DNA of 64,000 bases, from NCBI RefSeq assembly GCF_026342015.1, contig NZ_JAPENL010000001.1, positions 1,364,001 through 1,428,000 of the forward strand, in the 5' to 3' direction. Positions within the stretch are counted from its first letter, which is position 1. Each line of letters starts with the position of its first letter. Shown here piece by piece: positions 43,393-51,583 of this stretch. The translations under genes were made by a program, and so were the position numbers. Under the pieces are notes generated by a model. That model was not told the origin of the DNA, ran no database searches, and saw only the letters and a program-made list of their open reading frames with translations. Origin of the DNA: Micromonospora lupini (lineage in GTDB: Bacteria > Actinomycetota > Actinomycetes > Mycobacteriales > Micromonosporaceae).

Positions 43393-45794
43393 CCTCGGCC
43401 CTCCTGTGCGGAGTGCGCAACGGCCACGAGGGGCTCGATCCGCACCGACGTGAGTAGTTCCCGCTGGTGGCCGACCTCGCGCTCGGCCCCGGTGAGCCGC
43501 AGCGGCAGGGCCGCCGCCATCTCCCCGCTGGACCGCCCGAACCGCAGCTCCACCGCGCCGGGTTCGACGATGCGCCGACCGGACCGACCGGTGAACGACG
43601 CGATGTCGGCCGGTACGCCGAACGTCACGTGCGCCGCCGCGCCGGGCTCCAGCGGCACCCGGGTGTAACCGACGAGCCGGATCACCGGGCGGGTGGTCTG
43701 TGCCACCGGGTCGTGCAGGTAGAGCTGCACCACCTCGGTGCCGGCCCGGTCACCCGTGTTCGCAACGGTGATCCGCACCCGCGCCTCGCCGTCGACAGGC
43801 CACGCCGCCGCCTCGGACGCCGTCCCACCCGCCGGTTCCACGACCGTGGCGTCGGACCACTCGAATGTCGTGTAGCTCAGGCCGTGACCGAACGGGTACG
43901 CCGGGGTCGGGTCGATCGAGGACACCTTGCTGCGGCGCCCGAGCGGCGGCGACAGATAGGTGCCCGGCAGCCCACCGGCGTCGCGGGGGACGCTTACCGG
44001 CAACCGCCCGGACGGGTTCACCGCGCCGGTCAGCACCTCGGCGAGCGCCTGCCCGCCGAGCTGGCCGAGGAAGAACGCCTGCACGACGGCCGCCGCGGCG
44101 TCGAACTCCGGGCCGAGCGCGTACGGCCGGCCGGTCATCAGCACCAGCACGACCGGGGTGCCGGTGGCGAGGACGGCCCGGACCAGGTCGGCCTGCACCC
44201 CGGGCAGCCGCAGGTCGGCGGCGTCGCAGCCCTCGCCGGAGGTGCCCCGGCCGAACATGCCGGCCCGGTCGCCGACGGCGAGCACACACACGTCGGCGGC
44301 GGTGGCCGCGGCGACCGCCGCCGGGATGCCCGAGGTGTCCTCGCCGGTGATGGTGCAGCCCGGCTCGTAGGTGAGCAGGGGGATGCGGCGGGCCAGTTCC
44401 TCGCGCAGCGAGGCGATGTCCAGGCCGAGGCCGTGGTCGCTGTGGTTGACGCCGACGTGGTTGGGGAAGGAGTAGCAGCCGAGCATGGCCATCGGATCGT
44501 CGGCGACCGGCCCGACCAGGGCGACGCGGCTCGCGACGGGCAGCGGCAGGGCGCCGCCGTTGCGCAGCAGGACGACGGACTCGCGGGCCAGGCGTACGGC
44601 GACGTCCCGGCTGGCCTCGTCGTCGAGGCGCAGGTCAGCGACGTCGTCGGGCAACTCGCGCCAGTCCTCGTCGAGCAGGCCGAGTTCGATCTTCTGGATC
44701 AGCACCCGACGCAGCGCCCGGTCGATGAGCGCCTCGTCGACCTCACCGGCGCGGACCGCCTCGACCAACTGGCCGCCGAAGGCGTCCACTGTGGGCAGCT
44801 CGACGTCGATCCCGGCGCGCAGGGCGAGGTGGGCGGCGTCGGCGGAGCGTTCGGCGACACCGTGCAGGGTCTGCAGGAACCGGACGGCGAAGTAGTCGGC
44901 GACCACGGTCCCGGTGAAACCCCACTCGTCGCGCAGCAGCCCGGTCAGGAGCTGCTCGTCGGCGGCGGCCGGCACACCGTCGATCTCGGCGTACGAGTTC
45001 ATCACCGATCGTGCTCCGCCGAGACGCAGGGCCATCTCGAACGGCGGCAGGATGACGTCGGCCAGCTCGCGGCGCCCCATCGACACCGGGGCGAGATTGC
45101 GGCCACCCCGGGAGGCGGAGTAGCCGGCGAAGTGCTTGAGGGTGGCCACCACGCCGGCGTTCTCCAGGCCCCGCACGTATGCCGCGCCGGTGGTCCCCAC
45201 CAGGTACGGGTCCTCCCCGATCGTCTCCTCGGTGCGGCCCCAGCGGTAGTCGCGGGTGACGTCGACGACGGGCGCGAGCCCCTGGTGTACGCCCGCGGCG
45301 CGCATCGAACGGCCGATCCGGTCGGCCATCTCCTGCACCAGGGCGGGGTCGAACGACGCGCCCCAGCCCAGCGGGGTCGGGTAGACGGTGGCCCGCCAGG
45401 CGGCGAACCCGGTGAGGCACTCCTCGTGCACCTGGGCGGGGATACCGAAGCGGCTGGCGGCGACGATCTGCGCCTGGGAGGCGGCCAGCGAGCGGGCGCC
45501 GAGCACCGGGTCGACAGGCGCGGTGCCGAACGGGCGGGTGAGCTGGCCCAGCCCGTGGGCGATGACGCTGTCCCAGGCCGGTGTCTCGGCGACCATGTCG
45601 GACTGGTGGGGGGCGACGCCCTCGCCGGAGGCGTCGGCGCCGACCCAGACGCCGACGAGCTGGGCGATCTTCTCCCGCACCGACATCAGCGGGAGCAGCG
45701 CCTCGGCCCGCTCGGCCGGTGACAGCCGCGTGTCACGCCACGGTGTGCCGTCGCGGGACACCGGTTCGCCGTCGGCGGGCAGCTGACTTCTCAT
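43389..45794 (-). CDS. GH3 beta-glycosidase (probable beta-xylosidase), intracellular
   Basis: An 801-residue GH3 enzyme without a signal peptide. The N-terminal barrel has GRTEETIGEDPYLVG, TLKHFAGYSASRGG (KH motif), MNSYAEIDGVP and the nucleophile Asp in FTGTVVADYFAVRFLQ. The C-terminal alpha/beta sandwich and the fibronectin-III-like domain (AYPFGHGLSYTTFEWSD, VTVANTGDRAGTEVVQLYLHDP) complete the three-domain form. It would release xylose (or glucose) from imported oligomers; xylosidase is inferred from context. ATG at 45794 has AAGGGG 8 bp upstream; the longer open frame upstream has no homology. First gene of the operon running to GH67, with an operator 77 bp upstream. Confidence 0.9.
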   Translation of the reverse strand: MRSQLPADGEPVSRDGTPWRDTRLSPAERAEALLPLMSVREKIAQLVGVWVGADASGEGVAPHQSDMVAETPAWDSVIAHGLGQLTRPFGTAPVDPVLGARSLAASQAQIVAASRFGIPAQVHEECLTGFAAWRATVYPTPLGWGASFDPALVQEMADRIGRSMRAAGVHQGLAPVVDVTRDYRWGRTEETIGEDPYLVGTTGAAYVRGLENAGVVATLKHFAGYSASRGGRNLAPVSMGRRELADVILPPFEMALRLGGARSVMNSYAEIDGVPAAADEQLLTGLLRDEWGFTGTVVADYFAVRFLQTLHGVAERSADAAHLALRAGIDVELPTVDAFGGQLVEAVRAGEVDEALIDRALRRVLIQKIELGLLDEDWRELPDDVADLRLDDEASRDVAVRLARESVVLLRNGGALPLPVASRVALVGPVADDPMAMLGCYSFPNHVGVNHSDHGLGLDIASLREELARRIPLLTYEPGCTITGEDTSGIPAAVAAATAADVCVLAVGDRAGMFGRGTSGEGCDAADLRLPGVQADLVRAVLATGTPVVLVLMTGRPYALGPEFDAAAAVVQAFFLGQLGGQALAEVLTGAVNPSGRLPVSVPRDAGGLPGTYLSPPLGRRSKVSSIDPTPAYPFGHGLSYTTFEWSDATVVEPAGGTASEAAAWPVDGEARVRITVANTGDRAGTEVVQLYLHDPVAQTTRPVIRLVGYTRVPLEPGAAAHVTFGVPADIASFTGRSGRRIVEPGAVELRFGRSSGEMAAALPLRLTGAEREVGHQRELLTSVRIEPLVAVAHSAQEGRG

Positions 45795-45870
45795 GCCGAG
45801 ACCCCTTAGCTCCGGCCACGTTCCCGCACCCTCGTGGGACCGGTCCGCGGCGGACGGTGTGCGATCCGAA

Positions 45871-45884
45871 ACTTTCCGGAAACC
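45871..45884. promoter_or_regulatory. LacI-type operator ACTTTCCGGAAACC
   Basis: Shares 12 of 14 bases with the perfect palindrome at 35422-35435, including the TTTCCGGAAA core. Located 77 bp before the GH3 start, where bound repressor would block the GH3-transporter-GH67 operon. Confidence 0.65.
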
Positions 45885-46072
45885 CAAGCAACCTTTTCGG
45901 CAACCTAAGTCCACCGCCCGGATGTAGTCAAGAGGCTCGATCGATCGCCGGACGACTCCTTCGTACGGCCAGTGGCACCGGCCATCGCGCTCAGTCATCA
46001 ACGAGCCCGGGAACCGCCCGGACCACGCCCGAACCACTGCCGCATCGACGGCCATGACCGGCCGATCGTGTT

Positions 46073-46092
46073 AAGGTCTCCCGAAAATTTCG
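46073..46092. promoter_or_regulatory. degenerate LacI-type operator before lacI
   Basis: AAGGTCTCCCGAAAATTTCG aligns with the longer context of the 35.4-kb site (AAGGTTTCCGGAAACCTTTCG minus one base), differing at a few positions. It lies 19-38 bp before the lacI start, consistent with weak autoregulation. Confidence 0.5.
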
Positions 46093-46110
46093 ACGCTGCA
46101 TGAGGCTGCG

Positions 46111-47145
46111 ATGACAGAGCACCGCCCGCTCGGCCCACCCGCCTCCACCACCATCGCGACGATCGCCAACGACGTCGGCGTGTCGGTAGCCACGGTGTCC
46201 AAGGTCCTCAACGGCCACGAGGATGTCGCCCCCGGCACCAGGGCACGGGTCGAGGAGAGTCTCGACCGTCACAGGTACCAGCGCCGTGCGCGACGGTCGC
46301 CCGGCGCGGGGCGGATCGATCTCGTGTTCCACGAGTTCGACACCGGCTGGGCGATGGAGGTCCTGCGCGGCGCGGAGGCGGTGACAAGCCTCGCCGGAGT
46401 CGGGCTCGCGGTCTCCCAACTCGACGGCGCGCACCGCCCGCCGCAACGGTGGCTCGACACGCTGCTCAGCCAACGCCCGTCAGGTGTGCTGCTCGTCCTC
46501 TGTCACCTGGCCGAGACGCAGCAACAGCAGCTGCGACGACAGGGCGTCCCGTTCGTCGTGATCGACACCGACAGCGCGACCTCGGCCTCCGTACCCACGG
46601 TCGGGTCGAACAACTGGAACGGCGGCCTGCTCGCCGCTCGACACCTGCTGGACCTGGGCCACAGGCGAAACGCCGTCATCTCCGGGCCGCCCGACGTGCT
46701 GTGCAGCCGGGCCCGGGCCGCGGGCTTCCAGCACGCGCACGAGGAGATCGGGTTGACGGTCGACCAGGAGCTGGTCCGCTACGGCAGCTTCTCCGCCGGC
46801 GCCGGCCACGCCCACGGGCTCCAACTGCTGAATCGACCGGACCGACCCACGGCGATCTTCGCCGGCTCGGACACGCAGGCCATGGGGGTGCTCCGGGCCG
46901 CCCGCCAGTGCGGCCTGCGGGTCCCCGAGGACCTCTCGGTGATCGGGTACGACAACCTGCCTGTCGCCACCTGGACCGACCCGGCTCTCACCACAATCAA
47001 CCAGCCGCTGCGTGACATGGCGGGCATCGCCACCCAGATGCTTCTCGACCTGGTGGGCGGCACCGGCCCGGCGACGAGCCGGATCGACCTGGTGACCGAG
47101 TTGGTCGTCCGGGAGAGCACCGCACCCCCCGCCCAGCAGCTCTGA
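46111..47145 (+). CDS. LacI-family transcriptional regulator of the xylan block
   Basis: A 344-residue repressor. The helix-turn-helix with hinge lies at about residues 13-60 (TIATIANDVGVSVATVSKVLNG, then TRARVEESLDRHRYQRR). A periplasmic-binding-protein-like sensor follows (IDLVFHEFDTGWAMEVLRGAEAV, NWNGGLLAARHLLDLGHRR, PTAIFAGSDTQAMGVLRAARQCGLRVPEDLSVIGYDNLPVATWTDPALTTINQP). Such regulators bind short palindromes with a central CG and release them on sugar binding. It diverges from the GH3 operon; matching operators at 35.4, 45.87 and 46.07 kb suggest it controls the whole block, with a xylo- or aldouronate oligosaccharide as the likely inducer. Confidence 0.94.
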   Translation: MTEHRPLGPPASTTIATIANDVGVSVATVSKVLNGHEDVAPGTRARVEESLDRHRYQRRARRSPGAGRIDLVFHEFDTGWAMEVLRGAEAVTSLAGVGLAVSQLDGAHRPPQRWLDTLLSQRPSGVLLVLCHLAETQQQQLRRQGVPFVVIDTDSATSASVPTVGSNNWNGGLLAARHLLDLGHRRNAVISGPPDVLCSRARAAGFQHAHEEIGLTVDQELVRYGSFSAGAGHAHGLQLLNRPDRPTAIFAGSDTQAMGVLRAARQCGLRVPEDLSVIGYDNLPVATWTDPALTTINQPLRDMAGIATQMLLDLVGGTGPATSRIDLVTELVVRESTAPPAQQL

Positions 47146-47159
47146 CCCTGCGAGGAACC

Positions 47160-48170
47160 GTGCCGCACTTCGACCCCGCCCTCGACGAGCTTGAGCGATA
47201 CGTGCCGGCCGTCGCGGAGCCCGAGGACTTCGACAGGTTCTGGCGTGCCACCCTGGCCGAGGCCGCCACCCGTCCGGTGCTCGTGGACGTCCGTCCCGAA
47301 CCCACCGATCTGCGCCTGCTCGACACCTGGGACGTCACGTTCGTCGGCTTCGGCGGTGACCCGGTACGGGCCTGGTACACACGCCCGGCGGGTGCGCGTG
47401 GGCCACTGCCCGCGGTGGTGGAGTACGCCGGCTACGGGCGCGGGCGTGGCCTGCCACACGAGCGGCTGACCTGGCCGGTCGCCGGGTACGCGCACCTGTT
47501 GATGGACAACCGCGGCCAGGCGGGGCTGTACGGCGCCGGTGACACCGCCGACCCGCACGGCAGGCTCGGCGGCCCCTGGCCGGCCACCTGGGGAATCCTC
47601 GACCCGCACGACTACCACTACCGGCGTCTGATCACCGACGCGGTCCGGGCCGTCGAGGTGGTTCGCGCCCTGCCCGGGGTCGACGCGGGCCGGGTCGCCG
47701 TGCTCGGCAACAGTCAGGGCGGCGGTATGGCCCTGGCGGTAGCCGGCCTCGTCGACGACCTCGCGGCGGTGCTGGTGACAGCCCCGTTCCTCTGCGACGT
47801 CCAGCGCGCGATCACGCTCAGCGACGTGTCACCGTACGGCGAGATCGGCCGGTACCTGGCGGTGCACCGGGAGGCCGAGGCAGCGGTCCGGCACACGCTG
47901 TCCTACGTCGACGGGGTGACCTTCGCCCGGCGGGCGACCGCGCCGACGCACTTCGGCATCGGCCTGCGTGACACCGTCTGCCCGCCGAGCACCGGCTTCG
48001 CCGCCTACAACCAGTACGGCGCGGCGACCGGACGGCCCGTCCCGCCGCAGCGGGAGATGCACGTCTACCCGTTCAACGGTCACGAGAGTGGCGAGGCCGT
48101 GCACGCCCGGCGGCAGTTGCGCTGGCTCGCCGCGACGCTCGGGCCGACCGAAACGGCAAGCGAGGGCTGA
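47160..48170 (+). CDS. CE7 acetylxylan esterase / cephalosporin-C deacetylase family
   Basis: A 336-residue alpha/beta hydrolase without a signal peptide, of the AXE1/CE7 family. Landmarks: DFDRFWRATLAEA at the start, VEYAGYGRGRG (oxyanion region), MDNRGQAG (the family RGQ motif), nucleophile Ser in VAVLGNSQGGGMAL, acid Asp in IGLRDTVCPPST and His in YPFNGHESGEA. CE7 enzymes are intracellular, usually hexameric, and deacetylate imported xylo-oligosaccharides. The GTG follows the lacI stop by 14 bp, so both are probably co-transcribed and deacetylation is under the same control as uptake. Confidence 0.92.
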   Translation: MPHFDPALDELERYVPAVAEPEDFDRFWRATLAEAATRPVLVDVRPEPTDLRLLDTWDVTFVGFGGDPVRAWYTRPAGARGPLPAVVEYAGYGRGRGLPHERLTWPVAGYAHLLMDNRGQAGLYGAGDTADPHGRLGGPWPATWGILDPHDYHYRRLITDAVRAVEVVRALPGVDAGRVAVLGNSQGGGMALAVAGLVDDLAAVLVTAPFLCDVQRAITLSDVSPYGEIGRYLAVHREAEAAVRHTLSYVDGVTFARRATAPTHFGIGLRDTVCPPSTGFAAYNQYGAATGRPVPPQREMHVYPFNGHESGEAVHARRQLRWLAATLGPTETASEG

Positions 48171-48457
48171 CCTCTTCGTCCACTCCCGACCATCGCCGAC
48201 GTTCGTTCCATTGCCGGCGTTCGATCCATTGCCGGTGTTAGCGATAACAAGCTATGGTGCGTCCAGGCGGGGTGCAGGGCACATCCCGGCCCTGGGCTCA
48301 TCGATCGGTCGTCTCCGAGCGTCGATGACCAGAGCGTTCGACCAGCGGTGCTGACGTCCGGGTTCCTGGTCCTCGCGCAGCTCACTCTCACGTACCGTGC
48401 GGTTCCGCCTCGTCGGGGGGCCGCCGTTGTCGTGCCCCCACCACCCGAGGAAGCCCC
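48171..48457. promoter_or_regulatory. control region of the CE3 esterase gene
   Basis: No supported gene. It holds an 18-bp direct repeat (CGTTCGTTCCATTGCCGG at about 48200 and CGTTCGATCCATTGCCGG directly after it) followed at once by the operator-like palindrome described separately. Confidence 0.5.
48236..48249. promoter_or_regulatory. operator-like palindrome TGTTAGCGATAACA
   Basis: Half-sites TGTTA and TAACA around GCGA, the form typical of LacI-family sites, but unlike the TTTCCGGAAA sites of the rest of the block. It is about 209 bp before the CE3 gene start and directly after an 18-bp tandem repeat. Confidence 0.45.
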
Positions 48458-49657
48458 ATGAGCAGAGCGATTCCTGGCACCTCCGTCCCCCCAGCGCCCG
48501 TCTCCACCGCGACGACGCCGCGGCCCCGCCGGGCCCGACTGTGGTGGGCGGCCCTGGCCGCCGTCGCGGCCATGACCGCCGCCGTCCCGCTGGCTACCGC
48601 GCCCGCGAGCGCCGAGTCCAACGGCGGCGTACGCGTCATGCCCCTCGGCGACTCCATCACCGACGGCTTCAACGTCGCCGGTGGCTACCGGATCGAACTC
48701 TGGCAGCGGTTCGCTTCCGGCGGCTATCGGATCGACTTCGTCGGTTCCGGGTTCAACGGCCCGGCCAGCCTCGGCGACCACGACCACGAGGGCCACTCCG
48801 GGTGGACGATCGCCCAGATCGACGCCAACGTCGTCAACTGGCTGCGCGCCACCAACCCGCGCACCGTGCTGCTGCACATCGGCACCAACGACATGTACGG
48901 GGACACGTCCGGGGCGCCGGCTCGCCTGGCCACCCTTGTCGATCGCATCACCAACACCGCGCCGAACGCGGACGTGTTCGTCGCGACGATCATCCCGAAG
49001 TCCGGCGCGGACAGTCAGGTTCGCGGCTACAACGCGGCGATCCCGGGGATCGTGCAGACCAGGGCCGCCGCCGGCAAGCGCGTCCACCTGGTCGACATGT
49101 ACCGCGCGCTGACGCTCAGCGACCTGGCCGACGGCGTCCACCCCAACGCCACGGGTTACCGCAAGATGGCAGTCGCCTGGTACGACGCCCTGCGCACGGT
49201 GCCCGGCAGCATCGGGGGCGACACGCCACCCACCACCGCGCCACCCACCACCGCGCCGCCGACCACCGCACCCCCCACCACCGCACCCCCCACCACCGCA
49301 CCCCCCACCACCGCGCCGCCGACCACGCCGCCGCCGTCGGGGGGATGCCGGGTGACGTACACGGTCAACGCCTGGAACAACGGGCTCACCGCGGCCGTCT
49401 CGGTGACCAACACGGGCAGCAGCGCGGTAAACGGTTGGGCCCTGGAGTTCACGCTTCCGGGCGGCCAGACCATCACCGGCGGCTGGAACGCCAGCTACTC
49501 CCCGTCGAGCGGGGCGGTGACCGCGCGCAACGTCTCCTACAACGGCACCATCGCCCCGAACACGTCTGTCGACATCGGCTTCCAGGCCACGCACACCGGC
49601 AACGCCGGAGAACCGTCAGCCTTCACGCTCAACGGCGCCGCCTGCACTGTCGCCTGA
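48458..49657 (+). CDS. secreted SGNH esterase (CE3-like) with C-terminal CBM2
   Basis: A 399-residue secreted esterase. A long signal peptide (hydrophobic LWWAALAAVAAMTAAVPLA, cut near PASAE) precedes an SGNH domain with block I Ser in MPLGDSITDGFN, block III GTND in LLHIGTNDMYG and block V Asp/His in LADGVHPNATGYRKM. This is typical of CE3 acetylxylan esterases. A TTAPP-repeat linker and a CBM2 module follow. It should remove acetyl groups from xylan at the cell-wall surface. ATG at 48458 has GAGGAAG upstream. It stands just outside the LacI-CE7 unit and has its own operator-like palindrome. Confidence 0.92.
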   Translation: MSRAIPGTSVPPAPVSTATTPRPRRARLWWAALAAVAAMTAAVPLATAPASAESNGGVRVMPLGDSITDGFNVAGGYRIELWQRFASGGYRIDFVGSGFNGPASLGDHDHEGHSGWTIAQIDANVVNWLRATNPRTVLLHIGTNDMYGDTSGAPARLATLVDRITNTAPNADVFVATIIPKSGADSQVRGYNAAIPGIVQTRAAAGKRVHLVDMYRALTLSDLADGVHPNATGYRKMAVAWYDALRTVPGSIGGDTPPTTAPPTTAPPTTAPPTTAPPTTAPPTTAPPTTPPPSGGCRVTYTVNAWNNGLTAAVSVTNTGSSAVNGWALEFTLPGGQTITGGWNASYSPSSGAVTARNVSYNGTIAPNTSVDIGFQATHTGNAGEPSAFTLNGAACTVA

Positions 49658-49678
49658 CACACGCCTTGGACACTGAAC

Positions 49679-49712
49679 GCGGGGGCGGCGAGGCATCTTC
49701 TCGCGCCCCCGC
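49679..49712 (+). terminator. hairpin after the CE3 gene
   Basis: A 9-bp stem (GCGGGGGCG with CGCCCCCGC) and a 16-base loop starting 22 bp after the stop codon. Confidence 0.55.
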
Positions 49713-49741
49713 AGATAGGGTGGCGCAGAACGCGTAACGGT

Positions 49742-49773
49742 CGGACGCCGAGCGACGCGCCGCTCGGCGTCCG
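49742..49773. terminator. second hairpin after the CE3 gene
   Basis: A perfect 13-bp stem (49742-49754 with 49761-49773) and a 6-base loop, between the CE3 gene and the left end of the IS element. Confidence 0.6.
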
Positions 49774-49820
49774 GATCTGCCGACGGTCGGGTGTCGCCAA
49801 CGGACGTTCACCACCCCTAG

Positions 49821-49845
49821 TACTCCAGCCGTAGATCGTGATCTT
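49821..49845. repeat. left terminal inverted repeat of the IS element
   Basis: Exact reverse complement of 51542-51566; the transposase stop codon lies at its inner edge. Confidence 0.88.
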
Positions 49846-51158
49846 CATGCCTGAGCGGCCTGTCGCCGGTAATGGCTGGCCTGGGAGCGGGCCTGGTGGC
49901 GGCGTCGCCAGTCGGACCACCCGAGCCGGTGGGCGGTGGCGTGGGCGGGCCGCACGATCAGCGAGATGAACAGGTGCGCGACCTCGTTGCAGGTCAACGG
50001 GATCAGCCCGTCCGGTGCGGGCGGATGCGTGCGTTCATCTGCGGTGGCAACGGCGAGAAAGGCATGCCCGAGCATCGCGAGGGTGACCCATCGGTACCAG
50101 AGCGTCCACCTGCGGACCTGGTGCTCGTCGAGTCCGGCCAGCCCTTTGCCCGACTGAAATGTCTCCTCGACCGTCCACCTGCGCCCGGCGAGACGTACGA
50201 GCGTGGACAGTGGCACGGCCGTGGATGAATAGCAGCGGTAGAAGGCGAGTTCGCCTGTGCGCCGGTTTCGGCGGACCAAGAGCTGGTGGTGTCCGAGGCG
50301 GTCGTCGGCAATGTGGGCGATTGCCCAGTCGTAGAAGCGGTGGCCCTTCGCCCCGGTCCCGGCTGGGAGCATCTGCCAGGCTCGCTTGGGCGCTCTCCTG
50401 GCGAGGGCATCCGCCCGCACTTCTCCCGCCTTCGTGGCGATCTGGTGGTCGCAGGCGACTGCGAGGACATAGCCGACGTTGCGTTGCTCCAGCACGGTGC
50501 GAAGAGCGGGATTGCCACCGTAGACCTCGTCGCCGGCTACCCATCGCGCCAGGACGCCGGAGTCCAGGGCGCGGGTGATCATCCGTGCCGCCAGGGCGGG
50601 CTTGGTAGCGAAGCCGATCTGTTCGGGGATGCCAGCCGACGCGCACCGCTGACGGTCCTCGGTCCAGGAGCGCGGGACGTACAACTCCGGTCGATGCGGC
50701 GTGCCGGCCTTCGCGGAGTAGACCAGATAGACCGCGACCTGGGCGTTCTCGATCCTGCCCGCCGTGCCGGTGTACTGGCGCTGGACTCCCACCGTCGCGG
50801 TGCCCTTCTTCAGGTCGCCGGTTTCGTCCACGACCAGGACAGCCTCCTCGTCCCCGAGGTGGTCCACCACGTAGGTGCGGATGTCGTCGCGGACCGCGTC
50901 GGCGTCCCACTTGGCACGGCCCAGCAGGTGCTGCATTCCGTCCGGTGTGGCATCTCCGGCGTGCTCGGCGATGGTCCAGCAGTTCTTGCGGGGCAGGTCC
51001 GAGAGCAGCCCCAGCACCAGCGAGCGTGCCGTGCGGCGGGGCTCGACCCGACGGAACCGACCCGCGACACGGCTCATCAGGCCCTCGAACATCGCCTGCC
51101 ATCGTTCCGCGTCTACGCTGTGACCTGCGGCCACCGTTTGATCATTCGTTGTCTTCAC
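49845..51158 (-). CDS. IS701-family DDE transposase
   Basis: A 437-residue transposase of the IS701 group. The catalytic DDE residues are recognisable: first Asp in EAVLVVDETGDLKKG, second Asp in VLARWVAGDEVYGGNPAL and Glu in GRRWTVEETFQSGKGLAGLDEHQVRRW, which includes the Y/W-rich signature region after the Glu. The N-terminal part (FEGLMSRVAGRFRRVEPRRTARSLVLGLLSDLPRKNCWTIAEHAG) is the usual DNA-end-binding start of this family. It appears full length, so the element may be active. GTG at 51158 is the first start; no strong ribosome-binding site is seen, as is common for transposases. Confidence 0.93.
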   Translation of the reverse strand: MKTTNDQTVAAGHSVDAERWQAMFEGLMSRVAGRFRRVEPRRTARSLVLGLLSDLPRKNCWTIAEHAGDATPDGMQHLLGRAKWDADAVRDDIRTYVVDHLGDEEAVLVVDETGDLKKGTATVGVQRQYTGTAGRIENAQVAVYLVYSAKAGTPHRPELYVPRSWTEDRQRCASAGIPEQIGFATKPALAARMITRALDSGVLARWVAGDEVYGGNPALRTVLEQRNVGYVLAVACDHQIATKAGEVRADALARRAPKRAWQMLPAGTGAKGHRFYDWAIAHIADDRLGHHQLLVRRNRRTGELAFYRCYSSTAVPLSTLVRLAGRRWTVEETFQSGKGLAGLDEHQVRRWTLWYRWVTLAMLGHAFLAVATADERTHPPAPDGLIPLTCNEVAHLFISLIVRPAHATAHRLGWSDWRRRHQARSQASHYRRQAAQA

Positions 51159-51256
51159 AAACCACGATGATCTTCGGTGGCCACGCTCGTGCCTAAATCG
51201 GCAAGATCACGTTCACCGCCGGAGCGTGTGGGCTCCGCCCGAAGGGGAGAGTTTCG

Positions 51257-51481
51257 ATGAGCCGCTATTCGATTGACGAGCGCGAGGCCTTCGTGGCCAT
51301 GTCCCGGTTCGTGTGGCAGTTCACGAACCGCGCCGGGGACGACTTGCTCACGCTCCTGGGAGACATCGGCATCGAGGCAGACGGCGGGACAACGGATCCC
51401 GCCGCGTGGAACGACTGGCTGGCCTGCGTTCGCTCCGTAGTAGACGGCGCAGAGAACCCGGCCGGCGGCTCGGCCGGATAG
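51257..51481 (+). CDS. small passenger protein inside the IS element
   Basis: A 74-residue protein, MSRYSIDEREAFVAMSRFVW at the start, then FTNRAGDDLLTLLGDIG and PAAWNDWLACVRSVVDG. It is predicted mostly helical, acidic and without a known motif. The ATG has a strong AAGGGGAGAG 5-8 bp upstream, so translation is likely. It lies between the transposase promoter and the right inverted repeat, in the opposite direction to the transposase. I do not recognise a function; a regulator of transposition or a protein useful to the host are both possible. Confidence 0.7.
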   Translation: MSRYSIDEREAFVAMSRFVWQFTNRAGDDLLTLLGDIGIEADGGTTDPAAWNDWLACVRSVVDGAENPAGGSAG

Positions 51482-51541
51482 AGACCAGCCCAGCGAGCAT
51501 CAACTCCACCAGGAAAAGAGCTTCCGACGGGCCCCGACAGC

Positions 51542-51566
51542 AAGATCACGATCTACGGCTGGAGTA
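51542..51566. repeat. right terminal inverted repeat of the IS element
   Basis: Exact reverse complement of the left end, 18 bp from the stop of the DUF397 gene. Confidence 0.88.
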
Positions 51567-51583
51567 TCAGCGCCTGGCACCGG

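Larger units (their letters stand above)
45795..46110. promoter_or_regulatory. divergent control region between the GH3 operon and lacI
   Basis: A 316-bp gap with no supported gene. It contains both promoters, a TTTCCGGAAA palindrome near the GH3 side followed by an ACCTTTTCGG half-site-like run, and a degenerate operator close to the lacI start. Confidence 0.6.
49821..51566. mobile_element. IS701-family insertion sequence with a passenger gene, about 1.75 kb
   Basis: The ends are a perfect 25-bp inverted repeat: the left end at 49821-49845 reads TACTCCAGCCGTAGATCGTG and on, and its exact reverse complement ends at 51566. Inside lie a minus-strand DDE transposase and, between it and the right end, a small plus-strand gene with its own ribosome-binding site. 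A partial, diverged copy of the right-end sequence (GCAAGATCACG...CCGGAG) occurs near 51207-51230. The bases next to the two ends, CTAG on the left and TCAG on the right, do not form the perfect 4-bp duplication expected of this family. Confidence 0.85.
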
